Assembly (NCBI RefSeq): GCF_032854445.1
Contig: NC_088301.1
Coordinates: 3,408,001-3,472,000 of the forward strand
Direction of reading: 5' to 3'
DNA: 64,000 nt
Source: Liolophura sinensis
Taxonomy: Eukaryota > Mollusca > Polyplacophora > Chitonida > Chitonidae
Shown: piece after piece, positions 51,054 through 63,110 of the stretch
Position numbering within the stretch: position 1 is the stretch's first letter
Layout of the letters: each line of letters starts with the position of its first letter
Notes under the pieces: generated by a model
The model's database searches: none
Told to the model about the DNA's origin: nothing
Seen by the model: only the letters and a program-made list of their open reading frames with translations
Translations under genes and position numbers: made by a program

Positions 51054-54000
51054 TCAGCTTTTAACGAACAGACGAACACAAATTGATGCCACCAAGATAA
51101 CAATGACTACACCGCAGGTTAGCAATCGCGTGAATATAAGGTGAGGCTTCCTTCGCCCGCTTGTTTTGTCATTATCAATCAGTGATGTATCTTCGGTGCT
51201 TTTTTGGGATATGGGCTGGCTCAGTTCTTTGTCCTCGTCGCAGATATGATTTTCCTCTGCAATAAAAGAAATAAGTAGGTATTTAAGATCAGATTCAAAT
51301 GGAGTGCTTGACCCTTGGCTTGTGTGCAAACTGCTGTGTGTGCAATCTACCACATCAACACTAATACTCATGGGGCAGCAAAAACATTTTGGATGATCCT
51401 ATTTTGCGAAATGTATTTGATGACCTGCAGAGCAAAACGTTGTTGTTCCTGGGGACAAAGCTCCTAATAACATTATATTTGTCTGCAAGAATTATTACTA
51501 TCAGGTTCTTATAGAAGGGCTAAATATCACTGCAACAGCTGCCGCAAACATCAACGTATTCTATAACGACCTATACTCTGGAGGAACTATTTAAAAAACA
51601 TACATCTTTCTCAAACAGAGGAGTGTATCCGTACCTTCACGTCATGCCGACATACCACAATTTTACTGGATTTCAAAACCACATAAATCCCCATACAAAG
51701 CTCCCTTTATTACAACGTCAGGAAGCTATACTACCAGACTTGTATCTACTCTGTTAACGAAGGCACTACAAGAAGTACAGCCATTTTGGCAAAAAATGAA
51801 ACTAATAACATTTACGTGAAATCCGAGGAAACAATGGGTACAAACTGTGACCCTCTTTTGATTAATCTCTACCCTGTTTTCGCATGAATACGACTGTATG
51901 CAGAAACTGTTAAGAAGTAATCCTCACCAGGCCCAATCTTTCTCATTCACTGAACGCTACATTTATGATCTGCAAACTTCAAACAACCCATACGTGATAA
52001 ACGCTGTGAAAGATATATATCCACCTTCGATAGATTTAAGGGAAACCACAGAGTACCTAGATGGTACATCTTATCTGGATCTATATTTTTGCAAAGACCA
52101 TTTACTGTTTCGCCTCTCGCAAACTTTGCGACAAGAGAGATTTTGACTTTGTAAATAAACTTTAAATGTACAGCACTACACCAAATCGTCCTGCATATGG
52201 CGTGTACATATGTCGCCTTGTAGCATTTGTTAGATCCTGCGTGATGTGTGACGATTTCAATCAACGCCACAAGTTATTACTGTAAAAACTAGTGTGTCAA
52301 GATTATTCCGTTAAATCACTTCGCTTTAAGTTTCTTAACTTTCATAATGAGTTTAATTCTTTTGTAAGTAAATATGGACAGAGTGTCCAGAATCTCTGGC
52401 ACTCTGCTTCTTGATTGTGCCTAATTCGGTTTAACTTTGAGCTAGAGGCTGTATATCCATCGTGTTGATTTAGATCGTCACGTTGGATATCTGGTCAGCT
52501 GAGCAACTGATATACATATTTTATTATCAACAACTTTTATGCCAGCATGGTACAAGATTTGAATGCGGGTTTTTCTTAATCACCTTGAACATACCTTGCC
52601 CGTTTACCCAACATCATTGAAAACTGCTCTTGTTTCTCTGTGCAGGATTCCCTCCTAATTTCTTACGTCTCTGGGGGTTTGTGTTGGACGTGGTTTTGGA
52701 AATTGGACTTACGATTATTGACCTTGGACGCACATATCGGTTAACGGCTGGTATACGTATGTCTGTTTCAACGCATAGATTGTATTATATATACAGGCCA
52801 GCGTGCTAATTAAATGTGATGACATCGACCTTTTATTCATCCTCTATCATATACCAAGATATTAAACTTTGTTTTTGTTTTTTCTTTGGGGGGGGGGGGG
52901 GGGGCACAGAATATTTGGATTTATGTCAGTGTCATTTTAGGATATTGACACTTGAACAACATGTTGTCGTTTGTGAGCATATCTAATGGTAATAATACAG
53001 ACAAACCTGATGGTACTTTCCGAAAGTCACGGGCACCAAACTCGGTTATCGTGGAGTCAGACTTCGTCGTCAGACTTGTGTCAAGCACTTCTTTGTTGTC
53101 CCGACTAGCCTGGATCAAAATAAAACAATGGAACTAGACAGTCATGAATGAAAAAGTTTAAGAATGATGTCATTCATTCCGCTCTCTATGCAGCTTTGGT
53201 TAATACCTTCATTTGGCCCGTGGCCGCTTCGGTAACATAATTTATATCTTTTATTTATTTATTTATTTGATTGGTGTTTTACGCCTTACTCAAGAATATT
53301 TCACTAATACGACCAGCATTATGGTGGGAGGAAAACTTAAACATCCGCTTCTGTTCTAACACAGGATGATTGGAAATGAGCGCAGAGTCAGCTGATCTAC
53401 ACAGCAGATTTTAGCTTGGTTGGAAACTTACCAAGCTGTCTCCTTCATGGGTTAGAGATCCTGCTGTGCTGTATGCATAGGTTTATTAGTGTTATAGAAT
53501 AGTCTTATGATGTACAATATGGTTCTTGTGTTAAAACAATAAAATGTGTTTTTGATGGTCAGAGGTTTGATCGGTTTATTTATTTGATTGGTGTTTTACG
53601 CCGTACTCAATAATATTTCACTTATACGACGGCGGCCAGCATCACGGTGGGTGGAAACCGGGCACAGCCCGGGGGAAACCCACGACCATCTTTAGGTATC
53701 TGGCAGACCTTCCCACGGTCGGCCGGAGAGGAAGCCAGCATGACCTGGACTTGAACTCACAGCGACAACATTGGTGAGAGACTCTTGGGTCGCTCAGAGG
53801 TTTGCTGTGACACAGAAATGGCTGCGAGGCCAGTGCAAAGGGTCCATTGTAACTAGACGGGAAAATGCACTTCCCCTCCATTCACCCCCCCCCCCCCCCC
53901 TCTTTCAGTTCTCTCAGATTTCCAACCTGTTCACAGTGCCAGATCGTCTGTGGAATTAAGCAAGGGCTTCTCCAGTATGCGGATGAAGTTATGTAACAGG

Positions 54001-57000
54001 TGTAGCCTTTGGAACAGGCCAAGCTAATTCCTTACTAACCGTCAGACTACGGTATGCCGTTAAATGCACAGGATAACATCCTCTTCCGCCTAATGTTGGT
54101 ATTTGCACGAGTTTTGTCTGACCAACAATACAGTGAATATATGACAGTGTCTTTAATAGGCATTTATTACGCAGCTAAACTGATAAACAGGTGCCCCCTT
54201 TCTAAATGTGATTTTACAATGTTCAGTTAGCTGAAGTAAATAGCGCTGAGTTTTCATGGGCAGAATACTGTATATATTCTGAATAGATTTACACTATTAT
54301 ATTTAAACTTATCTAACATATGTTTTGTGCACAACTGCCGTCAGCTTCTAAATTTAGCTTGCCACTGTGTTTACATATGCTGAGTTTAGGGCCTGCTGTC
54401 TGCCTCTACCTTAGAATGTTCCAGAATACGCTCAGTTCGGGGCCTGTTTGTTTACAACAAGTGTTCAAGAATTTTCTTATTCTATACAATTCCACCAGTC
54501 TATATAAGACCTATGAAAGCAGGTCAAAGGGGGAGAAAGGAGAATTATTGAGAGTTTTGGATGCTTTCGCTGTGTGTTACTTTAGTAGGCCTTTTGTGCT
54601 TAATTTTGGTGTCTGTTTAGCCCCCGGCTTTGTTATATCCTATCTCCTCCGAACACTTGTTCTGTCTGAACTTGTATGTTTAATTTGTGCTCTTGTGTAC
54701 ACAGTGCTGTGTATTTTGTGTATATTTCGTCATACACTCAGTTATACTGTGGATTTTCCCTCTTATGAATATTGCCTCTGTGCATTTATGCCTTTATGGT
54801 TTTCAGCATTGTGGAATATATGCGTCCGTTTGGACTTGACACCGTTGTACATGTATTTTACTTACTTTAGTATTTGTATAGATCCTGCTATCCTTTCTTG
54901 TTAAACTTAGGTACTTTAGTATTTGTATAAGTCTTGTTATCTGTTCTTATTAAAGCTAATAAATTGTTGTAAAATAAAATCTGCTGATTTTGGTTACTTT
55001 TTTGTGCGGCTAAACTGTCGTGTATTTCGAACAAGCCATCTCTTTATAATACAGACAGTTTGGGCCGTAACACATATAGCTTGACAACTCATGAAGAAAT
55101 AAGAAGAGAGCTTATTTTGTGGTTCAAATTACCCCCCCCCCCTCAATTACATTACTTTGTTAAGCCCTGAAAAAAGTTAGCATTTATGGGAATCGAACTC
55201 GTTATCTTATTCGACACAACGGATTCAAAGCACGCAGGTTACCATTGGATCAACATGGGCAATGAAACCATGAATTATTATAAAACATTATCGTTTATTA
55301 ATGAAACTATTACAATAATTTTTTATGAAGGGAATTCCCGCTGGAAAACACCTTAAAACAACTCTGCTTTTGACCCTATTTTTGTCTTTTGATAAAACGA
55401 AAAGTATAAATCGCATCACTCCCATTTTTCACGCATATGTTCTTCAATAGTGCTTCATACTCAGGTAGGTCTTACATGCTTTCCTGCACATCACTGCTGC
55501 AAGATTTCCTATCCAGCTGCGAGGGGCCCTTTACGTACCCAAAGGCAGCAGATTTATTCTACTGTGAGACATGTTTTCTGTGAGTTTGGGTCAGAACGTT
55601 GCAGCATACCTTGACGGCTTCCTTCTGCCAGTCTATCCGAAATACGATGATGACGTAGACCACAGCTATCGGCACCATACCGGCGACAATACCCCACCAA
55701 AACCCTGAAAAATATGCCGACTATTGTAAAACAACATTCATGTATTTATTTAATCAGTTAGTATTACACAATACTAAAGGAGGGGCCTCCGTGGCTCAGT
55801 TGGTTAGCGCGTTAACGTAGCGTTATGACCCAGGAGTCTCTCACCAATGCGGTCGCTGTGAGTTCAAGTCCAGCTCATGCTGGCTTTACGGGGAAGGTCT
55901 GTCAGCAAACTGCGGGTGGTCGTGGGTTTCCCCGGACTGTGCCCGATTCCCACCCACCATAATGCTGGCCGCCGTCATATAAGTGAAATATTCTTGAGTA
56001 CAGCGTAAAACATCAATCAAATAAATAAATACAACACTAAAGGATGTTTCATCTTGACTGTGGCGGTCAGAAATTACCCCCATCTTTCACCCGATATATC
56101 TAGACTTATACCTCTATTCGAACCTGTGACCCTTAACTGACTAAGAGTAACAACAGTTCTCCCACAGAAGCCAGAGCAAAGAAAAGATACATAAATTAAC
56201 AAATAAATATAGGCAAAGTTCATGTTTATTATGATCCTTTGGGATCACAATGAACAAAATTGACGCATATATTTTAAAAACCAAAATGTCTCAGGATTCT
56301 CATCAATGGGGTGGCTGTGAGTTCAAGCCCAGCTCATGCTAGTTTCCTCTTCGGTTGAACGTGGGAAGGTCTGTGAGCAACTTGTTAATGTTCGTGGGTT
56401 TCCCCGTCCTCTGACCGGTTTCCTCCCGTGCAGTACAATTCCGCTCGAAAAAGTGAAATGTTCTTGAGTGGGACTTTAAACACCAATCAAATAAATAAAG
56501 AAAGAAAAACGATATAAAAAAAACCTACCTAATGCTCCTAATTTGGTGTAAAACATGAAGACGACGATAGCTGGTACTGATATAAAGCAGTATCCGACGA
56601 AATTGAGAACTCCGCCTTTCCACTGCTGGCCACATCCGCGCAAAGCCCCACTACAGACGCCCTAGGAAAAAGGAATGTCGTAATAGTTTTTCATTGCTTT
56701 CAGTTTTGCGTAATGCTTGCTTAGAAATTGTGTTTCTGTTCTTTTTTGATGTCTTAAAAAAGTCAAAGGATAAGTGGTCCCGAATACCCAACACACGTAC
56801 AATATTTTCAAATGTCCCTTTCTCATCAAAGAAAAATCGGAAAAAAATATTGATGATCATATTTACAAAAAACTTCACATTCTTTCATCTGAAGTTTACA
56901 TTTTTTACGTTTTCTTAATCTTTTCACTCTGTAAATGACTGCTTCTATCACATTTTCGAAACTATCTGATAGTTGTGCTAGGGACTAGACGTAACTCTGA

Positions 57001-60000
57001 GGCAGTTTCAAGACTGAACAAATTGTTACACATTTGAAACTACTGTTCCGAAAAACCCAATAAAAACACGGCTAAATGGAAAAGACCAGGTCCTCTTTTA
57101 AATTACGGATAAACCACAGGGTAATCCGAGGGAATAAACCTCCGTCATACTTAAATGTGCAAATTTCCAACTACAAGCAAAGAGACACAATTTGTTTTAT
57201 ATACTACTGGTAAAGAAACGTTTACAAATTTTTGAATACGAATCCAAGCCTAAATCACCGACGAAATTTTACCAACTGGTCTTGGGCTGAAGGCCAAGCA
57301 CTGAATTTTACCTAAAGTCCATAACTTATTTTTATTAAAATTCTGACAGACAGACAGACAAATATATAACCTCCTTGGCGGAAGTAAAAAGTGCTACTTA
57401 CGTAGACAACATCTGAGGCTTGAACCACAATCAAAATTGGAAGGATTTTAGAGACCATTTCCACAACATCCCTAAAATGCAGTGATGTCCTCGATAATAA
57501 TCATCCTGGATTGTCTAATTTATTACCTTTATATGTTAACCATTACTGTCTCTCCATTATATATTGACCATTACTGTCTCTCCATTATATATTGACCATT
57601 ACTGTCTCTCCATTATATACTGACCATTATTGTCTCTCCATTATATATTAACCATTACTGTCTCTCCATTATATATTAACCATTACTGTCTCTCCATTAT
57701 ATATTAACCATTACTGTCTCTCCATTATATATTAACCATTACTGTCTCTCCATTATATATTAACCATTACTGTCTCTCCATTGATCAAGAAATAAAATAC
57801 AATTAAAATCAATTTCTATAGGCAGCACTGTTCATTACAAAGTCGCTCACGAGCCAAAGTTAATGCTGTGTCCTTCGAATGTTAGCCAAGGACGATACAG
57901 AAATATGACGGGTAGCTACTTGTCAGTACTTACCGATCACTGGTAAAAAGCAAGCCAGCCACATCTTTAAGACTGACTAAAAGTATTGTCGTGACAAAAT
58001 TCAAGCAAACTACAACAGGAATGGAAAAAAATCATAAAATCAACCATTACAAACGTTATCATGGTTGCTATAAACAGCAAGAAGACCTTTATTGATGTTA
58101 CATGTATGTGTTTAAGTCACCGTATGGATGAAACACTGCAGAGAGTGGTGGTAAACACAAATCACTAAATCCACAAAGAACCAATTATCGCTATATATTT
58201 AAAGGAAAAAACATAAAACGACACAGGGCATATAAAAAGTAATAATTTTAAAAGTTTCTGAGATACGTTTTTAAGCGATTAACCGTTAAACCCTGTATAT
58301 GTAAATGCAAATGCTAGGATCCGCCATATATGGCTGAAACACGTGTCGTTGAATGCTGAAGTCTACAGTTCATTAAAGCAACATTGTATATATCTCGTGT
58401 ATATATCTCTTTGCTCGCTTATACTATTGCCACCACTATCAAAGGCTGTACGGTAATTTGGAACAACGCCAGCGTTACTGTGCTAGGGCAAGAACGGACT
58501 AAACAAAAACTCAAGCCTTGTTTCAAGCCTTGTTTCCATTGATACTCGGTACACATGCATTCTCTTCGTCTAAAGTGTGCACAACAAGACTCCAACGCCA
58601 TTATATTAATGAATGTTGATTATAGGTTTCCTCGAGGAAATAAGTGGTGAAGCTTAGCCTAAACAAGACCTCAAGATGAAAGCGATGTTAGGAGATGATA
58701 TTCACCTCGGTCTCTGTGTCGTGAGCCACATGTCTGCTACCAGAAGATGTATGTAGTAGGAGGTACAGCTTTTGGTATTGTTGTTTTTTTTGTTTTTATT
58801 TTGTTTTGTTTTGTTTTTTTTTTGCTTGTTTGTTTGTTTGTTTTTTGTTTTGTACCTTACCTTTGCAGTATATAAACAAAAAATCGCAAAATAAATTCCA
58901 GAACAAAAGATCTGAGAGTTTTCTTTTCTTTTAATGGGTTTAGCTTAGTACACAAAGTAAATATACACCGTTCTTGGTTCGCGTGTTTGCTTTGATTGCG
59001 GCCAATCAATACTCCAAATTCTAAACATTGTATACAAATTTCGGCTTCTTAAACTTACATAATGTGAATAGGGCCACCCGGAAGGCTGTCTTCGCTCCCT
59101 GACCGTCCCCTGCCCCGAGGTTGTGTCCAACCCTAATGCTGCACGCCACTCCAAGGCCCAATGTTATCTAAATAACCAAAAATTAGTTTAATTATATGCT
59201 TGCATTGAATCCGATTAGCACTGTTTACGTTTAGGCTGAAATTAAGGTGAAGTTATACAGCAGCGTTCATCAAAAAATGATTTTCTATCACTGTAGGCCT
59301 ACACGCTGTTACATGTCGATAAATCTAATTCTTCATTTTCCATGATTTCGTTAGCTTTATGTCATGGAAAAATCTCTTTCTGAAAATTACTGCAGGTCAA
59401 GGCGAAGAAAATAGCTAACACAACTGTTCAAATATCTACAATTATCTAACAAATTTTCAGGAGGCAGGCACATGCCGAACTTGTAGACAGCAGTTTCCTC
59501 AAAGCAGTGGTCTAGGTTTCATTTGTGTGGGATACATCTAAACTGTATTGTTCGTTAATCGGAAAGTCTTCAAATTTCCAGGTGAAAGTGCAGAAGCTTT
59601 GCTCAACAAAATGTCAAAGTTTAAAATTTTATCCATTTTGCATTATCGATAACACAACACAACGTACCACAACTGACTTTATCGTGTAACTTTATCGTGC
59701 AATGTATCATAGCAAGACTTACAACATAAAGACACCAGTCTATCTGTAAGGAAATGGACATCGCCCCTTGTTCAACTACACCAAAGACACCTGCGGTGAA
59801 ACAAAATTCATAAAATATTGCAGATGCAAGTGCTTTATAATTACTCCGGGAACAGTCAATTTTAGACGCGCAGTCCAAGCATATGTTTTAGGATTATTGC
59901 TAACGGAAGCACCTGATTCCTCAAATTGTTGCCCACTTACTATTCAAAGTGATTACTGGGGAATTTCTATAGCTCCACAAATATTCTTGGTAAAATATAA

Positions 60001-62859
60001 ACTGTACATATTTGTTCGTAAGTGAATCTTCTGCTCATAGCGCATCTATAAATATATGTATTAAAATTGCCAGGGTCTGTATTTCCTGACATAGGCTTGC
60101 GCTTGAAGAAGCCAGGATGTGTGATAGATCACTTACCGTTAAGGAAAATCCCGCTTTCAATTGTACACAATTCAGCAATGGTCATTACCAGTCCAGCGAT
60201 TGCCAGTTTGAGAAAATGTCCCCAGTCTTCCAGTACCTTCCATGAACATCCTGAAAAGTTATCAGTTGAGAAACATTAACTTAGACCGTTAACCAGATAC
60301 CTGTCCTCCACGGTAAGAGGTGAAACTGAATGTAGAGTAAGTGTGATGTTCCAGATGTGTGTAAATCAGATGTGTGCTTGCCTTGTGATCAATATTTAGT
60401 CAGGAAACCAGTGCTCGACGTTATACACTGTATGGTTTATGAACATAGGTAAGTAGATAACACCATTTCAAAAGGACTTGACATATCCGAAGTAAAACCT
60501 ATAAAAAAATACCTAATTAAAAATAAAAACCGTACACACGTTGAAGACCAGTATTCGTTTATTCATATACGAATACTAATGGACAAACAGTCAAAATCAT
60601 ATGTACACATATACATGCACGCGCACATACAGACATACATACATACATACATACATACATACATACATACATACATACATACATACATACATACACGCAG
60701 ACATACATACAGACATACATACATACATTCAGACATTCAGACATTCAGACACACAGACACACAGACACACCGACATAGACACACAGACATACTTGCATAC
60801 ATGCATACATACATACAGACAGACATACAGACATACATATATGCATACATACATACACAAATACAGACATACACAGATACATAAATATCTTCATAAATGC
60901 ATACATATATGCATGGAAGTTTAAGTAAATAATTGAACAAAGAAGTATGTAAATAAGTGAACAAAAGTAAAGAAATAAATGAATGATTTCTCACCACCCA
61001 GCGTGGACCTGAAGAGTCCACAATACCAGATGTAGAGCAGTGTCAATAAACATGTGACGAACCAGGAAGTGTCTGAGCAATAGCAGAGCCTCTGAAACAG
61101 TTTCAAAAAATTAATACTCAATGTTCCGTTACAATCAGGTTTCGCTTCCATGGAATTAACAGATCACATAACGTAAATTTAAGTAGAATAAACGAATGAA
61201 TATGCCGTTATAAACAGAATTTGGCCAATACTCCATGACAGATTTCGTGGAAATGATCCTTGTGGGAGTCTTTGGGTAAAGAGTTACGATTTTGTGATGT
61301 TTGTCTGGAGTGAATAAAACGTGGCAAAACTGTCGTGCTAATGTATACCGTGAACTTATGTAATAGAAAGCGTTCATAAAAATGCATTCATAGTCAGTAG
61401 AAATGTTATATGACAATCTCACCGCGTTTTGAGGTCAATGGTGTAGACGAACACATACTGGGCGGCCACGTTGAAGAGGTTTCCCATTAACCCAAGGACG
61501 GTTACAGGAATGACGACATTCTACTTACCAACAAAGATAATGTTTACAGGAGAACAATGTCATTATAAGTTACAGAGCAAGAAAAACTCCAGGAAAGATT
61601 GGAGATATAGATTACATAACTACGACGTCCATAGTTAAAGATCAAACAAAATCCCATGAAACAGCAGACATTCGTAATAAAAATGTCACTTCTTTTCTGA
61701 TTAAAAACTCATGTGTATATACAACAGCAATGTTTTGTAATTACAGAGATCCTAAACACAATGAAGACATTGATTACAGCGAATACTATTCTGTAATTAC
61801 ATAAAAAACAGAAGTGTGGGAAACATAAAAATATATCGGTTCTGAACACACACTAAGACACAGTAAGAGAAACAATGTTCCTGGGTTAAGGAGCGAGAAA
61901 GGACAATGCCTGTACAATATAAAAGACATACAACATAGTGAGTAAAGCCAGAGCAGAGACGATAGTGTGACAGTTTGTAAAACAACACAGCAGTTTGAGT
62001 ATTTTAGACCAGTGAAGTCTAATATATCAATGCAATTTTTTCACCTAATTCCCCCTCAAACCATGATGCTGGGGAGGCATGTAATTTGCTGCTAGTTTAG
62101 CATTTACATCAACAGTTAAAATAAAGCCCGAGTTGAGGTGGACTGACAAGAAACCGTATTTCGTTGGTTATATCGCTGCACTGGTTTTACTCTCTACACT
62201 GTATGTCGTTTATATTGTATTCCTGCTGGTGGAGTAAGCATTCCTATGTCCTCCTGTATTCCTGCAGAACACATAACGGTGCCCCAATCAATGGGGCAAA
62301 ACACTTATTCCATAATAACAATTTCATTTATTAAAGGAACAAAGCGAAATGGTTTGGACAAAGTTTACATAAATGAAATAACTTAATTCAAGTTCAAGGC
62401 GCAGAAAAAATCATAAGCTAAGAATGACATAAAATATAAACAGCACAAAGAAGACAAGTGGGCGGTGATGACACTGTGCTAGATGGCAAGTGTCGATTTA
62501 CCTCAGTTAGGGTGTTGTTTTAAACCGTTATTCTAAAGAATAGCAACGTTAGGTGACTAGATTTAGACATAGATGTCAAGAAATGGTAAATATAAGTACT
62601 TGTAAAAAGTTATATGCTTAACTCCAGGTTGTTTTATCTTGAAGCTAAAATATTAACTGACCCTTGGAAAGTTGTTTTTCTTGTCTCCAAAGTAAATAAG
62701 AATTGTCTTAAAGGTACCCATTTATTCAACAAGATTGGCTGCTATTTATAGGATAACTGAGATTTACAGTGATAACAGATGTCATGCACAGCAAGTTTAG
62801 CATCAAAAACTCACCTGACTCTGTAAAAACTTGACAGAAACTTGAAACACGAAATTACA
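51054..62859 (-). CDS. MATE transporter gene 3, 3' part (12 exons), one exon frameshifted
   Basis: A more diverged MATE (SLC47A-type) paralogue; its 5' exons lie beyond the right edge. Exons from the 5' side: 62815-62859, 61423-61520, 60995-61091, 60137-60250, 59723-59790, 59059-59167, 57934-58009, 57402-57471, 56529-56661, 55610-55704, 53007-53109, 51054-51256. Lengths 45, 98, 97, 114, 68, 109, 76, 70, 133 and 95 match gene 2 exons 8-17 except the third, 97 instead of 98, which breaks the frame (listed separately). Motifs: EDWGHFLKLAIAGLV, NGVFGVVEQGAMS, SIRVGHNLGAGDGQGAKT, LLFTSDRDVVE, GALRGCGQQWKGG, FWWGIVAG. The two last exons (103 and 203 bases) are longer and unlike genes 1 and 2: a Ser/Thr/Asp-rich linker, then one C-terminal helix (LLTCGVVIVILVASICVRLF). 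The 53007 exon uses a weak donor (g|gtttgt). AATAAA on the - strand at 51028-51033 is a possible poly(A) signal. Functional gene, recent pseudogene or base-call error cannot be separated here. Confidence 0.9.
51435..52415 (+). pseudogene. Reverse-transcriptase fossil, antisense in the last intron of MATE gene 3
   Basis: Successive + frames read VVPGDKAPNNIIFVCKNYY, PQFYWISKPHKSPYKAPF, then CMQKLL to FTERYIYDL (51955-51969, where this RT type has RYIDD), SYLDLYF, and PNRPAYGVYICRLVAFVRS, then a short KFLNFHNEF end. I recognise the order from a reverse-transcriptase family widespread in aquatic animals; the clade name is not certain. Many stops and slips; the catalytic YIDD is YIYD. Confidence 0.8.
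53251..53333 (-). mobile_element. SINE 3' fragment
   Basis: (attt)n tail, gattggtgttttacgcctta, and body to cagcattatggtgggagg. Confidence 0.85.
53572..53792 (-). mobile_element. SINE with partial tRNA-like head
   Basis: 3' end, body and the B-box side of the head (ctggacttgaactcacagcg); stops at cttgggtc, before the A-box part. Confidence 0.92.
54327..55072 (+). repeat. 0.7-kb dispersed repeat, copy B
   Basis: Partner of 41108-41793. Compared with copy A it has small insertions, for example around 54484-54510 and 54780-54800, and a repeated ctttagtatttgtata block near its 3' end. Located in intron 17 of MATE gene 3 in antisense. Confidence 0.8.
55185..55268 (-). tRNA. tRNA-like sequence, probably a relic
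   Basis: On the - strand: gttgatccaatggtaacctg looks like a D-arm/A-box region and acgagttcgattcccat like a T-arm/B-box region at tRNA-like spacing. I could not form a clean anticodon stem, so a decayed tRNA or SINE head is more likely than a working gene. Confidence 0.3.
55782..56030 (+). mobile_element. Full-length SINE with target-site duplication
   Basis: From ggggcctccgtggctcagtt to gagtacagcgtaaaacatc and tail. A near-identical flank (caatactaaagga left, caacactaaagga right) is the target duplication. Lies in intron 16 of MATE gene 3. Confidence 0.94.
56288..56507 (+). mobile_element. Diverged SINE, head partial
   Basis: ggctgtgagttcaagcccag, gaacgtgggaaggtctgtg, then a changed end (gagtgggactttaaacacc) and tail. 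Second SINE in the same gene 3 intron. Confidence 0.8.
57535..57785. repeat. 28-bp minisatellite in intron 14 of MATE gene 3, nine copies
   Basis: Unit: ccattactgtctctccatta then tatattaa; the left copies have tatattga. Very low divergence, so the array is young or homogenised. It starts some 60 bp upstream (gene sense) of the 57402-57471 exon. Confidence 0.94.
58430..58680 (-). repeat. Intron segment with a related copy at 63050-63300
   Basis: A 55-bp core (- strand, agtaacgctggcgttgttcc and on) is about 78% identical by eye to one near 63060-63115. A second shared patch (agtggtgaagct) lies at the same relative place. In both, one - frame stays open and reads TLALFQITVQPLIVV and TLPLFKIAVQNLLVV. 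Confidence 0.55.
58780..58855. repeat. T/G simple-sequence run
   Basis: Runs of ttttgttt and tttgtttg type; low complexity only. Confidence 0.8.
60612..60905. repeat. (ACAT)n microsatellite and derived repeats in intron 10 of MATE gene 3
   Basis: A pure acat run from about 60634 to 60692, then cagacatacat and cattcagacattcagac variants. All frames in it are artefacts of the repeat. Confidence 0.95.
60995..61091 (-). CDS. Frameshifted exon of MATE gene 3 (equivalent of gene 2 exon 10)
   Basis: Flanking exons require 98 bases (or 98 plus a multiple of three); only 97 lie between the acceptor (tttcag) and donor (gtgaga). Read with the incoming phase it gives GSAIAQTL, matching GSSVAQAF of gene 2, then soon reaches a stop. 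Read with the outgoing phase it gives SWFVTCLLTLLYIWYCG, matching the helix SQLVMCLLLLMYIICSG. The switch falls between these, in a short run that on the + strand reads ccaggaagtgtc, about 61062-61068. A single lost base there would explain it. Confidence 0.85.
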
Positions 62860-63110
62860 CTGTAAGAGAAATAGCACACTTCTGAAACAGAATACTCCGT
62901 CAAAAATGGTGAAATCTACACCCAGATATGCAGCGCTTGGAAGTAGGGAAATATACATCCCACTTATTTGATTGGACAGATCTGTATTTATGTATGTAGC
63001 TGATACAGTGTGTTCTTTACTCTTTACAGCGCATGAGTCGCTTTCCACGCTCCCACCACTAGCAAATTTTGTACAGCAATCTTGAACAATGGCAGCGTCA
63101 CTGGGGTTAC

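Noticed and set aside
52889-52904. Homopolymer G/C runs (also at 12041, 16531, 53886 and 55132) as possible signals
   Set aside because: Simple homopolymers, whose length is also unreliable in sequencing; no function inferred.
54320-54904. A 194-codon + frame with hydrophobic stretches
   Set aside because: Its counterpart in the other repeat copy (41108-41793) is broken into different frames by small indels, and no known family fits; kept as a repeat only.
60559-60924. Open frames rich in Tyr/Thr/His or Cys/Val in the acat region
   Set aside because: Translation of a four-base microsatellite; periodic and without support.
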